NCBI GenBank assembly: GCA_029555925.1
Contig: JAKPQU010000055.1
Span: 1 to 38,378 of the forward strand
DNA from: Bacillota bacterium
GTDB lineage: Bacteria; Eremiobacterota; SpSt-956; JAKJGF01
Reading direction: 5' to 3'
DNA length: 38,378 nucleotides
The notes beneath the pieces were generated by a model. It had not been told where the DNA came from and searched no databases. It saw nothing but the letters and a program-made list of their open reading frames with translations. A program made the position numbers and the translations under genes. This document shows, one piece after another, positions 1 to 6,842 of the stretch; within the stretch, counting starts at the first letter, position 1, and the number at the start of each line of letters is the position of its first letter.

Positions 1-30
1 TAGCCTTTTTAAAAACACCCTCTCCTTAAT

Positions 31-50
31 CCTCTCCCTCAAGGGAGAGG
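31..50. repeat. Short perfect inverted repeat (CCTCTCCCT / AGGGAGAGG)
   Basis: Two 9-base arms (31-39 and 42-50) are perfectly complementary around a 2-base centre. It lies in the non-coding stretch downstream of deoB (deoB reads leftwards and stops at 183). It could act as a hairpin near the end of that transcript, but there is no clean T-run, so a terminator role is uncertain. It looks like a dispersed palindromic element; no second copy was noticed in this window. Confidence 0.6.
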
Positions 51-101
51 AAATAAGAGGCAAATCCTTTAAGCAGAAATACAATATTCCTTAACTTAAT
101 G

Positions 102-165
102 ACATTGCGCGTAACGCGTCACGGGAGGAAAACCTTTGTTACATGCCTATGAACAGGTCAATAAA
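102..165 (+). repeat. Heptamer element with conserved 3' flank (copy 1)
   Basis: A short GTAACGC/GTCACG array (about 107-124) is followed by GGGAGGAAAACC and about 40 further bases that closely resemble the sequence after the array at 11585-11616 (shared pieces: GGAAAAC, ATGC, TATG, CAGGTCA, ACATTACTC). The rest of 1-182 holds no gene; short reading frames there lack support. Confidence 0.7.
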
Positions 166-182
166 GAGATTATTTCTTTACA

Positions 183-1355
183 TTACTCTATTTCCTTTCG
201 GAAGCTGTTTCCGTTCGGAACAGGTTCAGTTCCCAGGAAATCTCCCACAGTAGCGGCAATATCTGCAAAACTTTCTCTTACACCGAGATTGACTCCCTTT
301 TTTATATTTTTTCCGTATACAAGAAGAGGTATATATTCCCTTGTATGATCCGTTCCCGGGAATGTCGGGTCACAGCCATGATCTGCAGTAATAATCATGA
401 GATCCTGGTCTCTCATGGCATTTATCAGTTCAGGGAGCCTTTCGTCAAATTCCTTTAAAGCATTTGCATATCCTTCCGTATCGTTTCTGTGTCCGTAGAG
501 CATGTCAAAATCCACAAGGTTTGTAAATATGAGTCCTTCTTTTACTGATTTCATAAAATCAAGGGTTTTATTTATTCCGTCCTGATTGCTTACGGTAGAA
601 ACTGTTTCTGATACACCCTGGCCTGTAAATATATCATATATTTTCCCGACTCCGTAAACCTTCAGACCTTTTTTATTTATCAGATCAAGTACCGTTTCAC
701 CTGACGGTTTAAGTGCATAATCATGACGGCGGGGAGTTCTTTTAAATTCTCCAGGTTCTCCGATAAAAGGTCTTGCTATGACACGGCTTAATGAATGTTT
801 TCCCGTAAGAAGGGCTCTTGCTTTTTTACATATACTGTAAAGTTCTTCTATAGGTACAATATCTTCATGGGCTGCTATCTGGAATACACTGTCTGCAGAG
901 GTGTAAACTATGAGATTTCCTGTCTTTACATGTTCTTCTCCCAGTTCTTTTATTATTTCCGTTCCCGATGCGGCTTTGTTTCCTATTGCTTTTCTTCCCA
1001 CTGCTTCTTCAAAAGCCTTTATTACTTCTTCCGGAAAACCGTCCGGATAGGTAGGGAACGGGACTTCAAGTTTAAGTCCTGCTATTTCCCAGTGTCCTGT
1101 TGTTGTGTCTTTACCTGCAGAGAGTTCTGCCATTTTGCCGTAACAACCGTCAGGACAGGTAACAGGCGGAACTCCTTTTATTTCTGAAATATTGCCAAGA
1201 CCAAGTTTCCCCAGATTGGGTGTTTTGAGTCCTCCCATGGCTTTTGCTATATTTACTATCGTATTTGCCCCCGCATCGCCGTATTTGGCTGCATCCGGCA
1301 GTTCTCCTATACCTGCACTGTCAAGTACTATTAAGATTATTCTGTCAATTTGCAT
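183..1355 (-). CDS. deoB: Phosphopentomutase
   Basis: This enzyme interconverts ribose-1-phosphate (or deoxyribose-1-phosphate) with the 5-phosphate, linking nucleoside salvage to the pentose phosphate pathway in the cytoplasm. At 390 aa it is full length for the alkaline-phosphatase-superfamily DeoB. Visible motifs are the N-terminal metal-binding [12 protein letters not shown] (Asp12), KDTTTGHWE (residues 82-90, with the active-site Thr at about 85), [12 protein letters not shown], and the C-terminal metal ligands TADHGCDPT and DHTREY. The ATG at 1355 has AGGAGG 7 bases upstream on the coding strand. A promoter-like TTGGAA-N17-TAAAAT lies about 125 bases upstream, and the leader between contains a heptamer array. 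No other nucleoside-salvage gene is adjacent. Confidence 0.97.
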   Translation of the reverse strand: MQIDRIILIVLDSAGIGELPDAAKYGDAGANTIVNIAKAMGGLKTPNLGKLGLGNISEIKGVPPVTCPDGCYGKMAELSAGKDTTTGHWEIAGLKLEVPFPTYPDGFPEEVIKAFEEAVGRKAIGNKAASGTEIIKELGEEHVKTGNLIVYTSADSVFQIAAHEDIVPIEELYSICKKARALLTGKHSLSRVIARPFIGEPGEFKRTPRRHDYALKPSGETVLDLINKKGLKVYGVGKIYDIFTGQGVSETVSTVSNQDGINKTLDFMKSVKEGLIFTNLVDFDMLYGHRNDTEGYANALKEFDERLPELINAMRDQDLMIITADHGCDPTFPGTDHTREYIPLLVYGKNIKKGVNLGVRESFADIAATVGDFLGTEPVPNGNSFRKEIE

Positions 1356-1380
1356 GTTTTTTCCTCCTGTATGAAAAGGA

Positions 1381-1428
1381 TTTATATGAGAACCGTAACG
1401 CGTAACGCGTAACGCGTAACGCGAGGAA
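1381..1428 (+). repeat. Heptamer element in the deoB leader (GTAACGC x4)
   Basis: The unit GTAACGC is repeated four times in perfect 7-base period, preceded by TTATATGAGAACC and followed by GCGAGGAAT. These flanks recur at other arrays (5742, 22516, 31789, and reversed at 6778 and 11728). It sits between the predicted deoB promoter and its start codon, so it would be transcribed in the deoB leader. Confidence 0.9.
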
Positions 1429-1478
1429 TATATTCATATGTTGTGCCTCCATGGTCATGACACTTTATAATATGCTTT

Positions 1479-1507
1479 ATTTTACCACAGTTCCGATATT
1501 TTTCCAA
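1479..1507 (-). promoter_or_regulatory. Putative sigma-70 promoter for deoB
   Basis: On the minus strand TTGGAA (1502-1507) and TAAAAT (1479-1484) are separated by exactly 17 bases. This predicts a start of transcription near 1472 and a leader of about 115 bases. It is a pattern match only. Confidence 0.5.
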
Positions 1508-1510
1508 TTT

Positions 1511-2725
1511 TTAAAATAAATTAAGCTGTTCAATATTTTCTTTCCCGCCCTTTACTTTCCCGTATTTCCCTCCCCCTCCTGCCTGAAGTTCCAGTTTTCC
1601 TTCCCTGGCAAGAATTATGTAGGAAGCCAAATCTCTTCCTGCGACAGATTTTAAATCTTCATAAGATGTTCTGTGCAGAACATTCATTTCACTTCCGAAT
1701 GTTTTAACTAATTTATTCAGTGTCGCTTTACCTGCTCCAGGAATAAATTCCACAGGCACCTGGTAATAATATGGAGGGCGATTTTCAGGATGTTTCGGCT
1801 CTTTAAAATCTTCTATGGAAACAATTCTGTCCAGGACGCCTCTTACAACTTTCTCACCGTTACATTTTTCACACTGTAATACCGGCGGCGGGCTGTCTGC
1901 AATAAATCCGCATTCCGGGCAGTGGGTTCTGTGGTATTTTCCCAGTTTCGGATCGAGGCCGTAATTGGCCACTATCTTTCTGTCCTGTCTTCCGTAAAGG
2001 GCAAGTATTAATTCTTTGAATGTAGGTTTTTCCATAAGGATTTTATTATATTCTCTTCCTATTTTCTCCAGGGAATGGGCATCGGAATTGCTTATAAAAG
2101 AAAAATTTTTGAGTTCTCCGATTTTATCGGCAAGATCCGTATCCGCACTCAGGCCGAGTTCTATAGCCGGTATGTTTGCAAGCATGTCAGAAGTGAATAT
2201 TTCACTTATTCTTCTGGCGCAGTTTCCGTAAATGCTCTTATGAGGCGTAAAAGCATGGGCAGGTATTAAGACTCCCCCGAGACTTCTTATGATATTGTGA
2301 AACTGTGCCGCAGGTATGCCGCTCTGCTGGGAACTTAAATCTATATTTGTAATATACCGGGACATGATGGAACTGAATTCCGTTATCTGTTTCAAGAAAG
2401 GAAAAAAGGCCACCTGGTGCGATTTTCCTCTGTTTTCTTCCGTAGTTTCTATTTCTGAAGCAAGAATGACCGTTACCCTGTCGCGGTGTCTCATGCCTCC
2501 ATCAGGCAGTTCAAGGAGTTCTCCCTTTTTTATAAGTTCTTTTATGTCTTTAATAACCCTGGGAGAAGCACAGTCCACTATGGCTATTATATCTATGCCT
2601 TTTCTTTCCAGACATTCCTTTATTATGCTGGCGAAAGTCAGTTTTCTTGAAGCAGTAATTTTGACAGGTTTACCTTCACTGTTTGCGCCTATATGTATAT
2701 GGAGATCTGCGAAATATTCTTTCAT
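1511..2725 (-). CDS. Endonuclease Q-like PHP-domain repair nuclease
   Basis: EndoQ enzymes nick DNA 5' of deaminated bases (uracil, hypoxanthine, xanthine) and abasic sites. The 404-aa protein has the family's order of parts. First comes a PHP domain with metal ligands in DLHIH (His9, His11), Glu91 (ASEIE), SHQ (His103), AHAF (His157) and NSDAH (Asp215, His217). A zinc ribbon follows with Cys269/Cys272 and Cys285/Cys288. The C-terminal part has a helix-hairpin-helix-like segment (FIPGAGKATLNKL, about 328-340). A coding-strand AAAGGA precedes the ATG by 6 bases. EndoQ is best known from Thermococcales and some bacilli, with relatives scattered through other bacteria. A generic PHP phosphoesterase is less likely because of the zinc ribbon and C-terminal region. 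The extreme C-terminus (Gly/Lys-rich, then EQLNLF) may hold a clamp-binding motif. Confidence 0.88.
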   Translation of the reverse strand: MKEYFADLHIHIGANSEGKPVKITASRKLTFASIIKECLERKGIDIIAIVDCASPRVIKDIKELIKKGELLELPDGGMRHRDRVTVILASEIETTEENRGKSHQVAFFPFLKQITEFSSIMSRYITNIDLSSQQSGIPAAQFHNIIRSLGGVLIPAHAFTPHKSIYGNCARRISEIFTSDMLANIPAIELGLSADTDLADKIGELKNFSFISNSDAHSLEKIGREYNKILMEKPTFKELILALYGRQDRKIVANYGLDPKLGKYHRTHCPECGFIADSPPPVLQCEKCNGEKVVRGVLDRIVSIEDFKEPKHPENRPPYYYQVPVEFIPGAGKATLNKLVKTFGSEMNVLHRTSYEDLKSVAGRDLASYIILAREGKLELQAGGGGKYGKVKGGKENIEQLNLF

Positions 2726-2777
2726 TTGTATCCTTTCTGTGTGGTGATTTAAACTCTTAAATTATGATGGAACCATG

Positions 2778-2797
2778 TGTAAAGGCGATTGCTGCAT
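2778..2797 (+). repeat. 20-bp direct repeat, copy A (TGTAAAGGCGATTGCTGCAT)
   Basis: 19 of 20 bases match copy B at 3797-3816. In both copies the reading VKAI(V/A)A ends in a stop that overlaps an ATG (ATGA here, TAATG in copy B), the layout of a translationally coupled gene junction. The two copies bracket the first PIN module (2864-3536). Around copy A no longer coding remnant can be followed. Confidence 0.7.
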
Positions 2798-2863
2798 GAA
2801 AATGAAAAGTCAGGGGTTAACAAAAAATTATGATACTCCATGCTATTCATGAAATTCAGATTT

Positions 2864-3070
2864 TTATGTAAGCACTGTAATGTTTTTTCCCTCTTTCTTT
2901 TTTTCTTCAGAGGTTCTTCTCGTAATATTATAATCTTTCAATAACTCTTTACTATTACTTTTTGCAATTTCACACCATTCCTCAATAGATTTATCTTTTC
3001 TTTCCTGATAAATCTGTTCTTTCCATTCCCATACTTCCTTTAAAGCATCAGGAATTTTAGTCATCATCAA
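2864..3070 (-). CDS. Small partner (putative antitoxin) of the first PIN protein
   Basis: This 68-aa, strongly charged, probably helical protein starts 14 bases inside the end of the PIN gene upstream, so the two are translationally coupled. It resembles the 61-aa protein at 4135-4320 in its first 40 residues (pattern LKE-W--K----E---K--EE) and sits in the same relative place. In PIN toxin families with this gene order the downstream small protein is assumed to be the antitoxin, but no DNA-binding fold is visible. The first three codons are all Met, so the start may be any of them. Function is inferred from context only. Confidence 0.65.
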   Translation of the reverse strand: MMMTKIPDALKEVWEWKEQIYQERKDKSIEEWCEIAKSNSKELLKDYNITRRTSEEKKKEGKNITVLT

Positions 3071-3536
3071 TCACCTCCATAGGAGTCCTCATTTCCAATG
3101 TGCCATCATAGCCTTCCAGCAAACATAAAGCACGTATTTTTCTTTCCTTGTTAACATTGGCCAGATGTTTAAAATTCCAGCTCAATAAAATATCTGCTCC
3201 ATTACACACTGCTATAGCTATATGCATTGCATCTCCAGTTTTATGTACAGGGATGATTTTCTGTTCTAAAATTCTCTTCGCTAAAATCTTAACTTCATCA
3301 TTAATGTCAACAAAATTTAATTTATAATTATCAATTAACGTAAGAAGTTTTTCTTTTTTATCTTCAGTAGCTTTAGATATTTCATCAATAACTATATCGG
3401 AAATATAAACTTCATATTTCTTTTTTGAGACTTCCTGAAAAAAATCTATTGTTATATCACGTTTTTCAGGTGCATCATCGGCAAAAAGAAAATTTAATAC
3501 AGATGTATCAAGATATAATATAAGTTTTCTCGCCAT
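3057..3536 (-). CDS. PIN-domain ribonuclease, VapC-like toxin (module 1)
   Basis: This 159-aa single PIN domain has the acidic residues expected of a metal-dependent RNase: Asp10 (LYLDTSV), Glu52 (DEIS), Asp102 (TGDAMHIA) and Asp115 in ADILLSWN. The tail ILLSWNFKHLAN and the C-terminal RTPMEVI match the subfamily whose members usually end in TPxE(V/L). AAAGG lies 8-12 bases before the ATG. A promoter-like TTGATT-N17-TAAAAT lies just upstream. The toxin gene precedes its small partner, the reverse of the usual vapBC order. It is paralogous to 4307-4786. Confidence 0.9.
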   Translation of the reverse strand: MARKLILYLDTSVLNFLFADDAPEKRDITIDFFQEVSKKKYEVYISDIVIDEISKATEDKKEKLLTLIDNYKLNFVDINDEVKILAKRILEQKIIPVHKTGDAMHIAIAVCNGADILLSWNFKHLANVNKERKIRALCLLEGYDGTLEMRTPMEVIDDD

Positions 3537-3572
3537 ATATACAACCTTTAACGAAAGATTACTTCTGTATAA

Positions 3573-3603
3573 ATTTTATCATAGGTAAGATTGTAAATCA
3601 ATC
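3573..3603 (-). promoter_or_regulatory. Promoter with overlapping inverted repeat for PIN module 1
   Basis: On the minus strand TTGATT (3596-3601) and TAAAAT (3573-3578) are spaced 17 bases, with a TG one base before the -10. A GATTG-TAAAT-CAATC inverted repeat (3589-3603) covers the -35 box and could be an operator, as expected for an autoregulated toxin module. Pattern match only. Confidence 0.5.
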
Positions 3604-3713
3604 TAATAGGTAGGCTTTATTAAAATGTTTATCAAAATCCTGGCCTATCTTTTCGAAGAAAATCAAATCCATTCTGAAATTCTATAACTTATTTAAATAA
3701 TACTTGACTCTAA

Positions 3714-3818
3714 ATTACTGCTAATGAAGAAGCAAGTATAAGGATAATAAGAGAATATTCTGTAATCTGTCAGGTTAAAACAGTAATTTCTCCTTATGTA
3801 AAGGCGATTGTTGCATAA
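3714..3818 (+). pseudogene. Remnant of the 3' end of a gene coupled to the AbiEii-like fragment
   Basis: An open frame without a start codon runs from 3714 to a stop at 3816-3818 and ends in QVKTVISPYVKAIVA. Its TAA overlaps the next ATG as TAATG. In AbiE-type modules the AbiEi antitoxin gene directly precedes and overlaps the toxin gene, so this is probably what remains of the antitoxin 3' end. The sequence alone is too short to prove the family. Confidence 0.4.
3797..3816 (+). repeat. 20-bp direct repeat, copy B (TGTAAAGGCGATTGTTGCAT)
   Basis: Near-identical partner of 2778-2797. It covers the junction between the antitoxin-like remnant and the AbiEii-like fragment. Confidence 0.7.
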
Positions 3819-4081
3819 TGAATGGAAAATCAAAAAAGCAGAGAACTATAAAAGATATAGCTGCCTCAGTCAGAGAGAAACTATTAAATCTTTCAAGACA
3901 GACCGGACGTGAGTTCAATTCCGTAATCCTCCAGTATTTTCAGGAAAGATTTTTTTACTTTGAAAGAAACTATTACATCTTTGCCGCAATTTTTAATCTT
4001 CTGAGACGGATGTTCTGTTCTGTATTGAAGTTTCTTTTTTATTCTCTGAGCCACAGGGCCTGTAAAATTTCACTTCTCTGA
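3818..4081 (+). pseudogene. Truncated AbiEii/AbiGii-type nucleotidyltransferase toxin
   Basis: The first 41 or so residues of this 87-codon frame (KDIAASVREKLLNLSRQTG, then a YFQERFFY segment) match the conserved N-terminus of AbiEii-family nucleotidyltransferase toxins, which typically continue with a VLKG segment and the catalytic nucleotidyltransferase core over roughly 250-300 aa. Here the reading becomes unlike the family after about residue 43, a weak VLK...FYSL echo follows, and it stops at 4081. The catalytic core is absent in all frames up to the next gene. It is therefore a decayed copy, not a functional toxin. Confidence 0.7.
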
Positions 4082-4134
4082 TTAAGTGGATGCCAATCTG
4101 GAGATGCCGGGCTATTAATATTTCACGGAAAGGT

Positions 4135-4320
4135 TTATGAAGATTTTGTAGGAATCTTATCATATTCTGGATTGTAAATCTTCTTCATATCTTCATTCCA
4201 TTCTCTTGTTTCATCGGAAAGCCATTGTTTTAATTCTTCATAAGTCTTTCCATGTATTTCTTTACTCAATTCTCTCTTTATTTTCCATAGTTCCTTCATT
4301 ACTTTGCTAGCTTTTGGCAT
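4135..4320 (-). CDS. Small partner (putative antitoxin) of the second PIN protein
   Basis: This 61-aa charged helical protein begins 14 bases inside the PIN gene 4307-4786, the same overlap as in module 1. It aligns with the 68-aa protein at 2864-3070 over the LWKIKRE...YEELKQW region. It is the likely antitoxin by position. No recognised DNA-binding motif is visible. Confidence 0.65.
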   Translation of the reverse strand: MPKASKVMKELWKIKRELSKEIHGKTYEELKQWLSDETREWNEDMKKIYNPEYDKIPTKSS

Positions 4321-4786
4321 ATTGCATCACCTCCTGTGGTGTAAATATTAATAACGGGTTATATCCATATTCTATATTAACTATACTGATTTTATTCCTT
4401 CTTTTTGGACTGGTCAAATGTTTATAATTCCAACTGACAAGTATATCAAGCTTGTATACGCTTGTTATTGCAGCATGCATTGCATCAGTATGGGAATTGT
4501 GTGGTAATGCTTTTAAATTAATATACTTATCAGCAAGTTTATATACTTCCGGAATGACTTCAAGTTGTATTGGAACATATTTTCTGATTAAATTTTGCAA
4601 TTTAATTTTATTTATTTCCTGAGCTTTTTTTATTTCTGTTACAACAAGTTCAGAAGTATAAATCTCATACACTCCTTTCTCAATTAATTCGAATAAAGTT
4701 TTTGTTATTAACACTTTTTCTGGAGCATCATCGGCATAATAATGACACCATACTGATGTTTCCAGATATAATTTAAATTTTCTCAT
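4307..4786 (-). CDS. PIN-domain ribonuclease, VapC-like toxin (module 2)
   Basis: This 159-aa PIN domain has the same length as, and clear similarity to, module 1 (shared YADDAPEK/FADDAPEK, DAMH-AI, LVSWNYKHL, TPQEVM). The first catalytic acid is Glu9 (LYLETSV) where module 1 has Asp10; both forms occur in this PIN subfamily. His-Thr-Asp-Ala-Met holds the third acid. There is no obvious ribosome site before the ATG. It lies 64 bases downstream of an HTH gene on the same strand, which may regulate it. Confidence 0.88.
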   Translation of the reverse strand: MRKFKLYLETSVWCHYYADDAPEKVLITKTLFELIEKGVYEIYTSELVVTEIKKAQEINKIKLQNLIRKYVPIQLEVIPEVYKLADKYINLKALPHNSHTDAMHAAITSVYKLDILVSWNYKHLTSPKRRNKISIVNIEYGYNPLLIFTPQEVMQYAKS

Positions 4787-4850
4787 AATTCTATATTAAT
4801 ACCAATCCAGATAAATATTATCTTTATCTTATCTTAATAATATTTTCTAT

Positions 4851-5195
4851 CTATACAAAAGTTACGATTTTTTCTTTTGTAGAAATGCCTGTTTTTTTTA
4901 AAGCTAAATAAACTGTAGCATTGGAACAATTATATTTTTCTGCTATTTTATGAATAGGTTTACCTTTAAGATATTCCTGACTGAATTGCTGATAAAAGTT
5001 AACCCACTTTGTCTTCTTTTCTATTTTACCAATACTTTTTTTTGCAGTTGTTTTAAAGTAAATGTCCTGAACTCTCTGTTTTGTAATACCAAATTTATCT
5101 GCTATTTCCTGACAACTAAGCCCACTATCACGAAGTTTTACTATCTCATCATTTCTCTCAATTTTTTCTTTGGCCATAATATCAACTGCCTTCAT
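4851..5195 (-). CDS. Double helix-turn-helix DNA-binding protein
   Basis: The 114-aa protein has two HTH-like stretches. One is LRDSGLSCQEIADKFGIT with a following KQRVQDIY recognition helix (about 22-46), similar to sigma region 4 or resolvase-type HTH. The other is LKGKPIHKIAEKYNCSNATV (about 76-95). Between them is a Lys-rich linker. It is the first gene of a minus-strand run with PIN module 2, so it may control that module; whether it derives from a transposase or recombinase cannot be told. The start at 5195 has weak ribosome-site support; the second Met at 5177 with GAAGG 12 bases upstream is also possible. Confidence 0.7.
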   Translation of the reverse strand: MKAVDIMAKEKIERNDEIVKLRDSGLSCQEIADKFGITKQRVQDIYFKTTAKKSIGKIEKKTKWVNFYQQFSQEYLKGKPIHKIAEKYNCSNATVYLALKKTGISTKEKIVTFV

Positions 5196-5495
5196 AGTAT
5201 TTTCTTTTATATTATCATGTCGTTTTCATTTTGTCTATTGATAACATGAAAAAATATCTAATATAGTTAAGCATGGCACACAAGGCGGGTAGGGTCTGCC
5301 TGAACCATCAGCCAGAATGACGGAGGGGGGCAGTAAGGAAACGATTTTTGCAGAAAACGACCACAATGTAGGAAAGTCTTATGCTACCTTTACTTACATT
5401 CTAACTCCTTTATGGCGACAAAAGATGTCGGTGTGAAAAATAATTATTTAATTTTTCTAAACTACAACGGTATAGTAAATCTTATGATTAAATAA
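5196..5495. other. Gene-free stretch upstream of the dnaB fragment
   Basis: I see no gene, RNA or array here. There is a G-rich patch (5284-5335, including GGAGGGGGG), and the composition differs from the neighbours, consistent with insertion debris. No coding remnant could be identified. Confidence 0.4.
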
Positions 5496-5654
5496 AAATA
5501 TATAGTTTTTATTTACCGTGATGATTATTATAATCCCGAAACAGAGAAACCTGGAACGGCAGAAATTATAATAGGTAAACAGCGTAATGGGCCTCTCGGA
5601 ACAGTTGAACTTTTATATTTAAAACAATACACTAAATTTGTAAGCAAAGATTAA
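5496..5654 (+). pseudogene. dnaB: C-terminal fragment of replicative DNA helicase DnaB
   Basis: An open frame of 52 codons with no start codon encodes [16 protein letters not shown], then [21 protein letters not shown] and a short tail to TAA at 5652-5654. This is the highly conserved end of DnaB (the RDxYYNPE and KQRNGPxGTVxL motifs). A stop (5493-5495) closes the frame directly upstream, and the ATPase and N-terminal domains are absent. It is an orphan 3' end left by a recombination or insertion-deletion event. Confidence 0.88.
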
Positions 5655-5741
5655 TAGATAGCGTCTGAGAAGCTATTTGACGCCATTTTCTAATTATGTT
5701 ATCACTGTGCCACTCCTGTTGCTAATTGTGCTATAATTATA

Positions 5742-5790
5742 TTTATATGAGAATCGTGAAGGGTGAAGAGTGAAGGGTGAAGGGAGAATA
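5742..5790 (+). repeat. Heptamer element with GTGAAGG core
   Basis: TTATATGAGAATC is followed by four 7-base units (GTGAAGG, GTGAAGA, GTGAAGG, GTGAAGG) and GAGAATAAG. The left flank is the same as that of the GTAACGC array at 1381, but the repeated heptamer is different. The surrounding 5655-5853 has no gene. Confidence 0.88.
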
Positions 5791-5845
5791 AGTTATCATT
5801 CTTCGTTGTGACTACCCGGTCATAGCTGTTAGTGCATATTCAACA

Positions 5846-5860
5846 GAGGGGGTGTGACTA
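5846..5860 (+). promoter_or_regulatory. Ribosome binding site that decides the 5860 start
   Basis: GAGGGGG at 5846-5852 is one base from a possible GTG start (5854) and seven bases from ATG at 5860. Normal spacing favours the ATG. Confidence 0.7.
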
Positions 5861-6693
5861 TGTTCCCAACTAATAGAAGCTTTATTATTTTCTGCTTCAT
5901 ATTGGTATTTTTTTTAACATACAGTACCTGTTTTGCCGCAGAAAAAAAAGAGAAGGTTAAAAAAGTAACCTTCAATTACATTACCACAGAAATAAAAATC
6001 CGCTATGATAAGGGACAGGAAGCCTGGGCTGAATTTATAATGGCAAGCACCTGTGCCTATATACCTGCTGTGGAGAATTATCTCGGATGGACCTTTCCTC
6101 ATGAAGTATTTATCATAAACGGAGGAGAGAAGGTATGTTCACCTTCAGGCGAATGGGTCGGAGGATATAACAGAGGCGAAGAGATAGACATTCAATATAA
6201 CCTGACTCAGCCGGGTAATCCGGGACTCCTGTATCATGAAATAAATCATTCCTGGTTTCTGTCATGGGGTGAGGTGGAAATAGAGTGGTTTATAGAAGGG
6301 ATTTGTAGCTTTCTCCCTGTTGCTATAAAAGATTCCGGCCTTTTATCTGATAAATATGTCAGCAGGGAAAACATATTTACACAATGGGGACTGTACTCGG
6401 ATCTTTCTTCTGTAGAAGATGAACCTCTCTGTATGGATTTCAGATATGAAAAGGATAAATTCGGCTTCTTTTATCATAAAACTTTCAGGGTCCAGTATAT
6501 TATTTATAAAGAACTGGGAACGGAAAAATACCATGACTTTGTAGTTGATGCATATAATACAAGCTATCTTAAAGATGTTAATACAATTATAGACATACTC
6601 TCTAAATACAAAGAGACTGACTGGAAAAGCATACTCTCAGGATGGGTAATTCCCGGCAAATATACGAAATATAAACTCGACAAGTTTGACTGA
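5860..6693 (+). CDS. Exported gluzincin-like zinc metallopeptidase-fold protein
   Basis: The 277-aa protein has a cleavable signal peptide (hydrophobic IIFCFILVFFLTYSTCFA, about 9-26). The mature part contains a zinc site, HEINH (His126, Glu127, His130), followed 16 residues later by WFIEG (Glu146), which resembles the third ligand and helix of M1-type gluzincins. The spacing is shorter than the 18 residues usual in M1. The size is small for an aminopeptidase, so it may be a periplasmic endopeptidase or a non-proteolytic relative. I do not recognise a named family. The upstream GTG at 5854 is rejected on ribosome-site spacing. A heptamer array separates it from the next gene. Confidence 0.75.
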   Translation: MFPTNRSFIIFCFILVFFLTYSTCFAAEKKEKVKKVTFNYITTEIKIRYDKGQEAWAEFIMASTCAYIPAVENYLGWTFPHEVFIINGGEKVCSPSGEWVGGYNRGEEIDIQYNLTQPGNPGLLYHEINHSWFLSWGEVEIEWFIEGICSFLPVAIKDSGLLSDKYVSRENIFTQWGLYSDLSSVEDEPLCMDFRYEKDKFGFFYHKTFRVQYIIYKELGTEKYHDFVVDAYNTSYLKDVNTIIDILSKYKETDWKSILSGWVIPGKYTKYKLDKFD

Positions 6694-6777
6694 GAACAAT
6701 CATATGGCATATATTTTGCATATTTTATATTAAAGACTGTAAGAAAAATAACTCTGGCAAATTATTAGAACGATTAG

Positions 6778-6818
6778 TATCCTCGCGTCACGCGTTACGC
6801 GTTACGCGTCACGATATA
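6778..6818 (-). repeat. Heptamer element, reverse orientation
   Basis: Read on the minus strand, it is TATATCGT, then GACGC/GTAACGC/GTAACGC/GTGACGC and GAGGAT, the same boundary pattern as the forward elements. It lies between two exported-protein genes. Confidence 0.85.
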
Positions 6819-6842
6819 AACTGTAAATATGATGTAGTAGTT

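Noticed and set aside
2316..2747. A 143-codon plus-strand frame opposite the EndoQ gene
   Set aside because: Shadow of the PHP domain; no ribosome site and no recognisable domain.
3818..4081. Functional AbiEii toxin
   Set aside because: Only the first 40 or so residues match; the nucleotidyltransferase core is missing in every frame.
4950..5249. A 99-codon plus-strand frame opposite the HTH gene
   Set aside because: It is the complement of a well-supported HTH protein and is rich in Phe/Leu/Cys as such shadows are.
5655..5853. Hidden gene or RNA between the dnaB fragment and the metallopeptidase
   Set aside because: Only a weak GCGTC/GACGC inverted repeat and a heptamer array are visible; no frame or RNA fold is convincing.
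5854..5862. GTG start for the metallopeptidase-like protein
   Set aside because: Only one base separates it from the GAGGGGG ribosome site; ATG 5860 has normal spacing.
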